NCBI RefSeq assembly: GCF_014204915.1
Contig: NZ_JACHMH010000001.1
Location: 3,617,001-3,681,000, forward strand
Source: Crossiella cryophila
GTDB lineage: Bacteria > Actinomycetota > Actinomycetes > Mycobacteriales > Pseudonocardiaceae
Length of the DNA: 64,000 nucleotides
Direction: 5' to 3'
The notes under the pieces were generated by a model. It saw nothing but the letters and a program-made list of their open reading frames with translations. It ran no database searches and had not been told where the DNA came from. Positions 26,022 through 33,250 of this stretch are shown one piece after another. A program made the position numbers and the translations under genes. Position 1 is the first letter of the stretch. Every line of letters starts with the position of its first letter.

Positions 26022-27400
26022 GGCTGCCTCCTCGGCAACATCAGCGCGGGCAGCAGCGCGCACGCCACCAGGCCCGCGACCAGCAGGTAGGTCTGTTGGA
26101 TGGCCGCGCCGGGCGCGCTCGCGGCCAGGTTGGCGGTCAGCACCACCGAGAGCACCGCGGTGCCCGTGGCCGAGGCCAGCGCGCTGACCAGGCCGAGCAC
26201 CGCGCTACCGGCCGCGGTGCGCTCCGGCGGCAGGGTGCGGGTGGCCGCGGTCATCGTCGGCATCATGGTGCCGCCCCCGCCGACCCCGATCAGCGTGACC
26301 GCGATCAGCAGTCCCCAGTACGGCCCGTCCACGGCCAGTTGCGCGGCGAAGGCCAGCATCCCGGTCACCCCGACGGAGATCCCGGTCAGCACGATCAGCC
26401 CCGGCGGGAACCGGTCCACCAGCCGCCCGGCCACCTGCATGATCAGTCCGGAGCCGAGCGCGGCGGGGATGATCAGCAGACCGGCCCCGGTGGCGCTCTC
26501 GCCGCGGGCGAGCTGGAAGTACAGCGGCATCAGGAACATCGAGCCGAAGTAACCGCTGGCGTAGAGCGCGAGCGTGCCCACCCCGGCCGCGAACACCCGG
26601 TCCCGGAACAGCCCGAGGTCGATCAGCGGGTCGCGGATCACCTTGGCCCGCACCAGGAATCCGGCTACCAGGGCCAGTCCGGTCACGATCGCGAGCAGCG
26701 TCCACGCGGTGAAGTCGCCGTGCTCGCCGCCGACGGTGACCCCGTACAGCACCAGCGCCAGGCCGGGGGAGAGCATCAGCAGACCGGGCAGGTCCAGCCG
26801 GCGCTGGGTGAGCGCGTCATCCGGCGGGAACAGCCGCAGTGCCAACAGGACCACGGCCGCGCCGATCGGCAGGTTGAGGAAGAACATCCACCGCCAGGAC
26901 ACCTCGTCCACCAGCCAGCCGCCCAGCACCGGACCGGACAACGGTCCAATGAGGACACCCAGCCCCATGGTGCTCATCGCCCTGCCCAGCTCACCCGGCG
27001 CGGCCGCGCGGGCCAGGATGGTCATGCTGACCGGCATGATCATCCCGCCGCCCAGGCCCTGCAGCACCCGGAAACCGATCAGCGAGCCGATGTCCCAGGC
27101 CGCCCCGGCCAGCACCGAACCGAGCAGGAACACCCCGACCGCGGTCAGGTAGACCCGGCGCGCGCCGAAGCGGCCGACCGCCCACGCGGTGACCGGGATG
27201 ACCGCGGCCAGCGCCAGGGTGTACCCGGTGACCACCCAGCCGACCGTGGCCAGCGGGGCGCCGAACTCGGTGGCGAGGTGCTTGAGCGCCACGTTCACAA
27301 TGGTCATGTCCAGCCCGGTGAGCACCCCACCGAGCACCAGCACGAGCGCGATGACCTGCGCCCGCGACCGCGGAATCGCCTGTGTCGTCACGGCTTTCAC
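26018..27400 (-). CDS. MFS drug transporter, DHA2 (14-TM EmrB/QacA) type
   Basis: 460 residues from a GTG at 27400 that overlaps the upstream stop (GTGA), so it is translationally coupled; a GTG at 27391 is an alternative. About 14 helices are predicted. Typical motifs: LTGLDMTIVNVALKHLATEFGA in helix 1 (D-x-T-I-V-N-V-A-L), GRFGARRVY between helices 2 and 3, and motif C GLGVLIGPLSGPVLGGWL in helix 5. Proton-coupled efflux of small hydrophobic compounds is expected. The divergent TetR and paired operators suggest substrate-induced expression. Confidence 0.92.
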   Translation of the reverse strand: MKAVTTQAIPRSRAQVIALVLVLGGVLTGLDMTIVNVALKHLATEFGAPLATVGWVVTGYTLALAAVIPVTAWAVGRFGARRVYLTAVGVFLLGSVLAGAAWDIGSLIGFRVLQGLGGGMIMPVSMTILARAAAPGELGRAMSTMGLGVLIGPLSGPVLGGWLVDEVSWRWMFFLNLPIGAAVVLLALRLFPPDDALTQRRLDLPGLLMLSPGLALVLYGVTVGGEHGDFTAWTLLAIVTGLALVAGFLVRAKVIRDPLIDLGLFRDRVFAAGVGTLALYASGYFGSMFLMPLYFQLARGESATGAGLLIIPAALGSGLIMQVAGRLVDRFPPGLIVLTGISVGVTGMLAFAAQLAVDGPYWGLLIAVTLIGVGGGGTMMPTMTAATRTLPPERTAAGSAVLGLVSALASATGTAVLSVVLTANLAASAPGAAIQQTYLLVAGLVACALLPALMLPRRQP

Positions 27401-27981
27401 GCGCTGTACGGGAGTTCGGCGCGGGCGGTGCGCAGGGCGCGACCCCACCAGGCGAGCTGGTCCAGCATGAGCTTGGCCGCGCTGGCGCAGCCCTCCTGGT
27501 CGCGGTGGTTGGCCTCGGCGTCGAAGTCGGTCCACGGGCTGTGGAAGCTGACCCCGTCCCGGATGGTCACCGCGTGCAGCTCGGCGAAGACCGGGCGCAG
27601 GTGCTCGACCGCGCGCAGCCCGCCGCCGAGTCCGCCGTAGGAGACGAAGCCGACCGGCTTGGCCCGCCACTGGGTGTAGTGCCAGTCGATCAGGTTCTTC
27701 AGCGCGGCCGGGTAGCTGTGGTTGTACTCCGGCGTCAGCACCACGTACGCCTCGGCCCGCTCCAGTAACCCGGTGACCGGCGCGAGTATGGCACTGTCCT
27801 CAGTGGACAGATCGCCGCCGAGGACCACCGGCAGCGGCGTCTCGGCCAGGTCGAGGACCTCGATCTCCAGGCCGGGGTGCTGCCCGGTCTGCCGGTCGAA
27901 CCAGCGCGCCACGGTCGAGCCGAACCGGCCCTGCCGGGTGCTGGCGACGATCACGGCCACGCGCAACGGAGTGTTCGACAT
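27397..27981 (-). CDS. NADPH-dependent FMN reductase / quinone reductase-like flavoprotein
   Basis: 194 residues with a flavodoxin-like fold. The phosphate loop VIVASTRQGRFGSTVARW and the flavin-contact TPEYNHSYPAALKNLIDW are diagnostic of the NADPH-dependent FMN reductase family. The ATG at 27981 has GGGGGAG upstream. It is the first gene of a three-gene operon with an efflux pump and an NTF2-like protein, opposite a TetR regulator; similar arrangements answer quinones or other electrophiles. The substrate is not determinable. Confidence 0.9.
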   Translation of the reverse strand: MSNTPLRVAVIVASTRQGRFGSTVARWFDRQTGQHPGLEIEVLDLAETPLPVVLGGDLSTEDSAILAPVTGLLERAEAYVVLTPEYNHSYPAALKNLIDWHYTQWRAKPVGFVSYGGLGGGLRAVEHLRPVFAELHAVTIRDGVSFHSPWTDFDAEANHRDQEGCASAAKLMLDQLAWWGRALRTARAELPYSA

Positions 27982-28023
27982 GATGACTCCCCCAAGGATG
28001 TCCGGTCAGGTATCGTCGCCAAA

Positions 28024-28063
28024 GTTACAACGATCGTGGCAACAAGTACAACGCTCATTGTAA
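28024..28063. promoter_or_regulatory. Paired TetR-type operators
   Basis: Two adjacent imperfect dyads: GTTACAACGATCGTGGCAAC (28024-28043; 16 of 20 symmetric) and TACAACGCTCATTGTA (28047-28062). Both share the half-site TACAACG. They lie between the divergent FMN reductase and TetR starts. Confidence 0.7.
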
Positions 28064-28083
28064 AAAACTTCCTGAGGAGTGGT

Positions 28084-28731
28084 GTGAGCAGCGGAAACAG
28101 CGGTCGCAAGGGGCTGGCCGAGAAGCGGCAGGCGATCATCGACGGCGCTCGGACGGTGTTCGCGCGGGACGGCTACACCCGGGCGAGCATCGACACCATC
28201 GCCAGGGAGGCCGAGGTCTCCAGCCGCACCATCTACAACCACTTCGCGGACAAGAAGGACCTGTTCCGGACGATCATCCTGGAGAGCGCGGCCCAGGTCC
28301 GCGAGGTCCTGATCGCCAACATGGCCCGGCACCTGGACAAGATCCTGGACCTGGAGGCCGACCTGCTCGCCTTCGCGCTGGACTTCACCGCGCCGATGCG
28401 TGCCTTCAACGGCCACTTCGCCCTGGTCCGGCACATCCAGGCGGAGATCGGCCACTTCCCGCCCGACCTGCTGGAAGCCTGGCGGGACACCGGCCCGCGC
28501 CCGGTCGCGGCCGAACTCGCCCGCCGCCTGGCCGGCCTGGCCGAGCGCGGTCTGCTGACCATCGAGGACCCGCAGCGGGCCGCGGTGCACTTCACCCAGC
28601 TCGCCGCGGGCGAGGTCCAGGCCAGCACCGTCTACGGCGCGCTGCCGATCAGCGAAGAGGAACTCCTGGCCAGCGTGACCGCGGGCGTCCAGGTCTTCCT
28701 GCGCGCCTACCGACCGGTCGGTGGGCAGTGA
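28084..28731 (+). CDS. TetR/AcrR-family regulator with TetR_C_7-like C-terminus
   Basis: 215 residues from the GTG at 28084, which has GAGGAG upstream; the open frame upstream to 27877 crosses the operator region and is not used. HTH: KRQAIIDGARTVFARDGYTRASIDTIAREAEVSSRTIYNHFADKKDLF. The C-terminal half (FALVRHIQAEIGHFPPDLLEAWRDTGPRPVAAELARRLAGLAERGLL) resembles the AefR-like TetR_C_7 domain. It probably represses the divergent efflux operon and itself. The next gene starts in its stop codon (GTGA), an unexpected coupling to a CdiI/HAD fusion. Confidence 0.9.
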   Translation: MSSGNSGRKGLAEKRQAIIDGARTVFARDGYTRASIDTIAREAEVSSRTIYNHFADKKDLFRTIILESAAQVREVLIANMARHLDKILDLEADLLAFALDFTAPMRAFNGHFALVRHIQAEIGHFPPDLLEAWRDTGPRPVAAELARRLAGLAERGLLTIEDPQRAAVHFTQLAAGEVQASTVYGALPISEEELLASVTAGVQVFLRAYRPVGGQ

Positions 28732-29696
28732 ACCTGACCGAGCTGGAACAGGACGACTGGGGCCCGCCGCCCCCGGACACCACCCGGCTGATCACCCGCT
28801 GCCACGAACTGCGCCAGATCCCCCTGGACCAGCTCGCCCCCGCCGACCTGCGGCTGCTGATCGGCCAGCGCATCGGCCTGCCACACCTGATGCCGCTGGC
28901 CCTGGCCGAGTTGCGCGCCAACCCGCTCACCGAGTCCACCTTCTACCCCGGCGACCTGCTGCACGCCGTGCTCCGCGCCGGGGTGCCGCACTGGGCCGAA
29001 CACCCCGGCCAGCACGCGGAGGTCGCCGCGCTGGTGCGCGCGGGGGAGTGGCCGCCGGAGCTGGCCGCCGCGATCATGGACTTCCACCGCCGCGGCCTGC
29101 TGCTCGACGTCGGCGGCGTGCTGGCCACCGAGAACTGGGACGACCTGGCCGCCCGCTTCACCCCCGAACTGACCACCGCCGAGCTGCTGGCCGCGGTCTT
29201 CGGCGGCAACGACGACACCGTGCTCATCGGCCGGATGTCCGAGGACAAGTGGTGGAACCTGGTCGGCGACCGCCTCGGCCTGCGCCCCAAACCCCTGGCC
29301 GCCCTGCGTGCCGCCGCCGACGAGGTCACCTGGAACCACCGCCTGCTCACCGCACTCGCCGAGCTGCGCGGCCCGCGCACCCGGATCGTCATCCTCAGCA
29401 ACGCCTGGCCCAGCGCCCGCCGCCGCCTCAACCGCTCCGGCCACCGCGCCACCTTCGACGGCGTGGTCCTCTCCGCCGAGGCAGGCGTGGCCAAACCGCA
29501 CCCGCGCAGCTACCAGGTCGTCCTGCGCACCCTCGCCCTGCCGGCGCACCAGACCCTGTTCGTCGACGACACCCCCGGCCACGTCGCCGCGGCCAGGGAC
29601 CAGGGCATCGCGGGCCACCACCACACCGGCACCACAGGGACCATCGACGCCCTCACCCGGTTCGTCACCGCCGGATCAGGCAGGATGGCGCCGTGA
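28728..29696 (+). CDS. CdiI_3-like immunity domain fused to a HAD-superfamily hydrolase
   Basis: 322 residues. The N-terminal ~105 residues (TTRLITRCHELRQIPLDQLAPADLRLLIGQRIGLPHLMPLALAELRANPL...FYPGDLLHAVLR) match my recollection of the CdiI_3 contact-dependent-inhibition immunity family. This is followed without a gap by a HAD phosphatase core: LLLDVGGVLATEN (nucleophile Asp, DxGG variant), VILSNAW (motif II Ser/Asn), GVAKPHPRSY (motif III Lys) and LFVDDTPGHV (motif IV DD). All four HAD motifs are present. The GTG start overlaps the TetR stop and its own stop overlaps the next GTG. No toxin gene is visible nearby. The function of the fusion is unknown. Confidence 0.75.
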   Translation: MNLTELEQDDWGPPPPDTTRLITRCHELRQIPLDQLAPADLRLLIGQRIGLPHLMPLALAELRANPLTESTFYPGDLLHAVLRAGVPHWAEHPGQHAEVAALVRAGEWPPELAAAIMDFHRRGLLLDVGGVLATENWDDLAARFTPELTTAELLAAVFGGNDDTVLIGRMSEDKWWNLVGDRLGLRPKPLAALRAAADEVTWNHRLLTALAELRGPRTRIVILSNAWPSARRRLNRSGHRATFDGVVLSAEAGVAKPHPRSYQVVLRTLALPAHQTLFVDDTPGHVAAARDQGIAGHHHTGTTGTIDALTRFVTAGSGRMAP

Positions 29697-30286
29697 AACG
29701 GAACCGCGCGGCGCACCACCTGGAAACCCTGGCGCAGACCTGTGCCGGGCTGATCGAGAACCCCAACCCGATCAGCCCGCTGCGCGTACGCGCGCTGTGG
29801 ACGGCAGGCGAGATCCTGGACCCGTCGGCCGAACCCGAACTGATCACCGTCGCCCTGGTCGTGGACCTGCCACCCGCCGAGGTGCCCTGGCGCGGCGAAC
29901 CCACCGGCGCCCAGCACTGGGCCAACCTGACCCGCCTGTCCCGCAACCCCTTCCTGCCACTGTGGCGCTCCGCGCACGCCCCGGTCTGGAACCACCACCT
30001 CATCCGCCCGGCCCTGATCTGGTCCGCCGAGACCGGCATCGCCCAGGACACCCTGACCACACTCGCCGAGGGCGACCCAGAGACGGTCCGCAGCGAGGCT
30101 CCGTCCACAGTGGACTTCCAGGCCCGGGTGGCCGAGGAGCTGGCGATCAGCCACACCGCACTGACCGCGGCCAGCGAGACCTATGAGGCCCGCCGCTGGG
30201 CGCCTGGGAAGCTGGAACCGTATGCGGACACGCTGTTCCGGGCGGGCAAGGGTTACCTGGAACTGCTCGCGGCCAGCCGGGACTGA
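29693..30286 (+). CDS. Conserved actinobacterial hypothetical protein
   Basis: 197 residues from a GTG overlapping the upstream stop (GTGA). It begins KRNRAAHHLETLAQTCAGLIENPNPISPLRVRALWTAGEILDPSAEPELITVALVVDLPPAEVPWRGEP, a pattern I associate with small actinobacterial proteins of DUF7711 type; this is unverified. No signal peptide, membrane helix or catalytic motif stands out. Coupling with the immunity/HAD fusion suggests the two work together. It is convergent with the ATPase gene, 9 bp apart. Confidence 0.7.
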   Translation: MKRNRAAHHLETLAQTCAGLIENPNPISPLRVRALWTAGEILDPSAEPELITVALVVDLPPAEVPWRGEPTGAQHWANLTRLSRNPFLPLWRSAHAPVWNHHLIRPALIWSAETGIAQDTLTTLAEGDPETVRSEAPSTVDFQARVAEELAISHTALTAASETYEARRWAPGKLEPYADTLFRAGKGYLELLAASRD

Positions 30287-30295
30287 GCCCTGACC

Positions 30296-31750
30296 TCACC
30301 ACGCGGTGAGGAGGTCCTCGGGTGTGAGGTGGGTGACGCCTTCGGCGGTGCAGCCGCTGCGGGTGAGCGCGAACAGCGGGGTGTCCTCGTCCGCGCCGGG
30401 GAGCTGGGCGCGGTGGACGATGAGGCGGGCGAGGTCACGGTGATCGAAGGGCTTGTGCTCCAGCCACTTGATCGACCCGGCGAGAGTGATCTTCTTGGCG
30501 ATGGGAGCCCGGTCGGCGCCGACGAGGTCGATCTCCGGGTCGTTGGTACGGGTCCAGTAGCCGCCGACGGCGTTGGTGCCCTCGGGCAGCCGCTCATCGG
30601 TCAGGCGCCACAGGCTTTCGCGGAGCACTGGTTCGACGGCCCTGCCACGCCAGGAGGTCCAGCCCGCCCGGATGGTGTCCAGGACCCGGTCGCCGCGGCC
30701 GCGTTCCACGGCCGGGATGCCGGGGCCGATGAAGGAGAGCCAGAAACGCAGGTAGGGGTCGTCGATCCGGTACCGGGTCTCGCGGCTGGGCCGGGTCGAC
30801 AGCGGAAGGTCGGCGGCGACCATGCGGCGGCCGGTGAGCAGCTCCAGGGACCGAGTCGCCGAACCGGGGTTGAGCCCGCCCGCGGCCCGGCCGATCGAGG
30901 TGAAGGTGCGCTCACCGTGGCCGATGGCGGCAAGCACGGTTCGGGCCTGCGTCTCGGTCGGGAACTCCGCGGCCAGCGTGCGCTCCCCGCTCACCAGCAG
31001 CGCCGAGGTCGGCCTGCGTAGTGCGAGGTCCAGGTAGTCCCAGAGGCCGGCGCCCCGCGGCCATTCCTCCAGGATCAGCGGGAGCCCGCCACTGACCAGG
31101 TAGGCGTCGAAGGCCTCAGCGGCAGGCAGTTCCAGCATGAGCGCGACGTCCGCCGGGGTCAGCGGCGGCACCACCAGTTCGGTGCCACGCTGGTAGAAGG
31201 GCCGCCCGTAGGTGTTGAGCTGCTCCATCATGGCCAGGTCGGAGCCGATCAGCACCAGGAGGACCGGCAGCTTGGACAGCGTCCGGTCGAAGGCCTTCTG
31301 CAGCGCGCCCTCGAAGGTCGGGTCCTCGCGCACGAGGTAGGGCATCTCGTCCAGGACGACGATGCTGGGCGCATCGGTGGGCAGCGCGGAGGCGAGCAGG
31401 CTCAGTGCGGCGTCCCAGCTTCGCGGGGCCGGGAAGTCGGCGAAACGGTCCGCCTCCGGGAGGCTGGAACGAGCCACCTCCGTGGTGAAGCCGGCCAGAT
31501 CCTCTTCCCTGGTACCCCCGACCGCGGTGAAGAAGACATGCGCGAGCCCGGTGCGCTCCACGAACTCCTCCACCAGCCGGGACTTGCCCACCCGCCGGCG
31601 CCCCCTGATCAACACCGCGCGCCCCGGTCGCCCACTGCGCCCACCGGTCCTGACCGGCACCAACAGCTCGGTCAGGAGGTCGAGTTCGCGACGTCGCCCG
31701 ATGAACCCGTTCACGGCACCCACCTCCAGTACGGCGTCAGAAACTTGCAT
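30296..31750 (-). CDS. AAA ATPase of the archaeal-type ATPase_2/DUF234 family
   Basis: 484 residues. The N-terminus FIGRRRELDLLTELL and Walker A IRGRRRVGKSRLVEEF, then Walker B IVVLDEMPYL, are the hallmarks of this family (P-loop preceded by GRRRVGK). The C-terminal DUF234-like part has YRIDDPYLRFWLSFI and the nuclease-like NDPEIDLVGADRAPIAKKITLAGSIKWLEHKPF, where E/D...K resembles a PD-(D/E)xK core. Such genes are scattered by horizontal transfer; their role (possibly defence or mobile-element upkeep) is not settled. The ATG at 31750 is preferred to the TTG at 31768; an unusually AT-rich promoter lies upstream. Confidence 0.88.
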   Translation of the reverse strand: MQVSDAVLEVGAVNGFIGRRRELDLLTELLVPVRTGGRSGRPGRAVLIRGRRRVGKSRLVEEFVERTGLAHVFFTAVGGTREEDLAGFTTEVARSSLPEADRFADFPAPRSWDAALSLLASALPTDAPSIVVLDEMPYLVREDPTFEGALQKAFDRTLSKLPVLLVLIGSDLAMMEQLNTYGRPFYQRGTELVVPPLTPADVALMLELPAAEAFDAYLVSGGLPLILEEWPRGAGLWDYLDLALRRPTSALLVSGERTLAAEFPTETQARTVLAAIGHGERTFTSIGRAAGGLNPGSATRSLELLTGRRMVAADLPLSTRPSRETRYRIDDPYLRFWLSFIGPGIPAVERGRGDRVLDTIRAGWTSWRGRAVEPVLRESLWRLTDERLPEGTNAVGGYWTRTNDPEIDLVGADRAPIAKKITLAGSIKWLEHKPFDHRDLARLIVHRAQLPGADEDTPLFALTRSGCTAEGVTHLTPEDLLTAW

Positions 31751-31752
31751 CA

Positions 31753-31793
31753 AAGAAACTTTCTTCAATGCAACTATAGCTGATATAGCTGAT
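31753..31793. promoter_or_regulatory. AT-rich promoter/operator block
   Basis: Inverted repeat AAGAAA-C-TTTCTT (31753-31765) followed by two direct copies of ATAGCTGAT (31776-31784, 31785-31793). The block is markedly AT-rich against its background and lies just upstream of the ATPase start. Confidence 0.5.
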
Positions 31794-31848
31794 AGACCGC
31801 CACGCCGAGGTCCGCCAGGCCCCCGTGAGCCGGGACTAAGCTGGCCGG

Positions 31849-32388
31849 GTGCCCGACTTCGACCGCACCGACGCCGTTGCCGACGCCCAGGGCGAGCAGG
31901 TGATCATCTGGCATGTGCAGACCGGTCTGGACGACGGGATGCCCCGGCTGACCGGTGCCTGGGTGGTCGACCGGGCCGAGCCGGACAAGATCGCCGCCCT
32001 GCTGGAACGCCGTCGCTGCCTGATCACCGCGGCGGCGGCGAAAGCGTTGGCGGACCTGGACATCAGCCCCGGCCGGCGGATCGACCCGGCCGCCACCATC
32101 GCCGGGATCGCGGCCGAACGCGACCTGCTGCAGGCGGTCTACGACGCCCTGCCCGCCCCGCACACCTTCGTCGCGCCGATCTGGCCCGAACTGCCCGCCC
32201 CGCTGGACCCGGCCGACCCGCCCACCGGCAACGCGGTGCCGCCGACCGGGATCGCGCACGCGGTGGCCCGCTGGCTGGCCGGGGTCGCCGACACCTGGGA
32301 GAAGATCGAGCGCGAGCGGATCACCCGCAAGTACCTGAGCGAGTCCGACGGCCGGGACCGCCGCCTGACCCCGTTCGCGGTGCGGTAA
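31849..32388 (+). CDS. Hypothetical protein
   Basis: 179 residues from a GTG at 31849. Not recognised. It starts with a beta-rich segment (GEQVIIWHVQTGLDDGMPRLTGAWVVDRAE), then an Ala-rich helical part (KIAALLERRRCLITAAAAKALADLDISPG), a Pro-rich stretch (PAPLDPADPPTGNAVPPTG) and a C-terminal helix (WEKIERERITRKYLSE). There is no signal peptide or membrane helix. It is divergent from the AAA ATPase across the AT-rich block and ends directly against the convergent TetR gene. Confidence 0.65.
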   Translation: MPDFDRTDAVADAQGEQVIIWHVQTGLDDGMPRLTGAWVVDRAEPDKIAALLERRRCLITAAAAKALADLDISPGRRIDPAATIAGIAAERDLLQAVYDALPAPHTFVAPIWPELPAPLDPADPPTGNAVPPTGIAHAVARWLAGVADTWEKIERERITRKYLSESDGRDRRLTPFAVR

Positions 32389-33177
32389 CTACAAACCCGC
32401 CTGGATCCGCCGCGCCGCCACCCCGTCCAGCAGCACCGCCAGCCCGACCTCGAAGCTCTTGCGTGCCTCCCACTCCAGGTACGGCTGCTCCCCGTGGTCC
32501 TCCGCGGGTGGTGTCTGGTCCAGCTTGCCCAGCAGTGGGAACCGTTCCCGGAAATCCGGCGCCACCGTGCCCAGCTGGGCCGAGCGCGCGTACCACCAGT
32601 CGTCGTCGGACACCCCGGTCACCGCCAGGGACTGCCGCGATTCCGCACCCGGCTGCGCCGCCCCGCGCACGTACTGGGCCAGCGCACCGGCCAGTCGCCG
32701 CACCGTCTCGGTGTCCAGGCCGGTGGCGAAGAGCAGCCGCAGCATCGTCTCCATCACGGTGAACTCGCCCGGCCCGAGCACCGGCCGCGCCTGGGACACC
32801 TGCAACACCCACGGATGCCGCAGGTAGAACTCCCAGGTGTCCTCGGCCCACGCGGTGATCGCCGCCCGCCAGCCCGCGGTCAGGTCGTATTCGGTCGGCA
32901 GTTCGGTGAGCACCCGGTCATACATGAGGTCGAGTAGTTCGTTCTTGTTCGGCACATAGGTGTAGAGCGCCATCGCGGTGCGTCCGAGCCGCTGGCCGAC
33001 CGCGCGCATGGACAGCGCGGCCATGCCCTCGGCATCGGCCACCTCGATCGCCGCGGTGACCACGCCGGCCAGGTCCAGCCCCTGCTTCGGACCGGGTTTG
33101 GGCAGGTCAGCCGATGTTCCCTGCCACAGCAGCGCCATCGACCGGGCTGCGTCGCCCTGGGCCGCGTAGACCACCAA
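32389..33177 (-). CDS. TetR-family regulator with Tn10-type (TetR_C_1) C-terminal domain
   Basis: 262 residues. The HTH is DLAGVVTAAIEVADAEGMAALSMRAVGQRLGRTAMALYTYVPNKNELLDLMYDRVL, the pattern (Y-x-Y-V-P-x-K-x-E-L) of the drug-sensing TetR_C_1 group found next to antibiotic resistance genes. The C-terminal domain has LRHPWVLQVSQARPVLGPGEFTVMETMLRLL. It faces a UvrA-like ABC ATPase across a gap with two CTTTA/TAAAG dyads. An intercalating or other cytotoxic compound is the likely inducer (inference). Confidence 0.9.
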   Translation of the reverse strand: MVVYAAQGDAARSMALLWQGTSADLPKPGPKQGLDLAGVVTAAIEVADAEGMAALSMRAVGQRLGRTAMALYTYVPNKNELLDLMYDRVLTELPTEYDLTAGWRAAITAWAEDTWEFYLRHPWVLQVSQARPVLGPGEFTVMETMLRLLFATGLDTETVRRLAGALAQYVRGAAQPGAESRQSLAVTGVSDDDWWYARSAQLGTVAPDFRERFPLLGKLDQTPPAEDHGEQPYLEWEARKSFEVGLAVLLDGVAARRIQAGL

Positions 33178-33187
33178 CTTGCAACTC

Positions 33188-33235
33188 CTTACGCCATAAA
33201 GTACCGTCTCCCGGCCAACACTTTACAGCCTAAAG
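33188..33235. promoter_or_regulatory. Two TetR-type operators
   Basis: CTTACGCCATAAAG (33188-33201) and CTTTACAGCCTAAAG (33221-33235) are the same dyad, CTTTA-N5-TAAAG-like. They flank the gap between the divergent TetR and UvrA-like genes; the second is 15 bp before the UvrA-like start. Confidence 0.7.
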
Positions 33236-33250
33236 ATCGATGGGGGTCAA

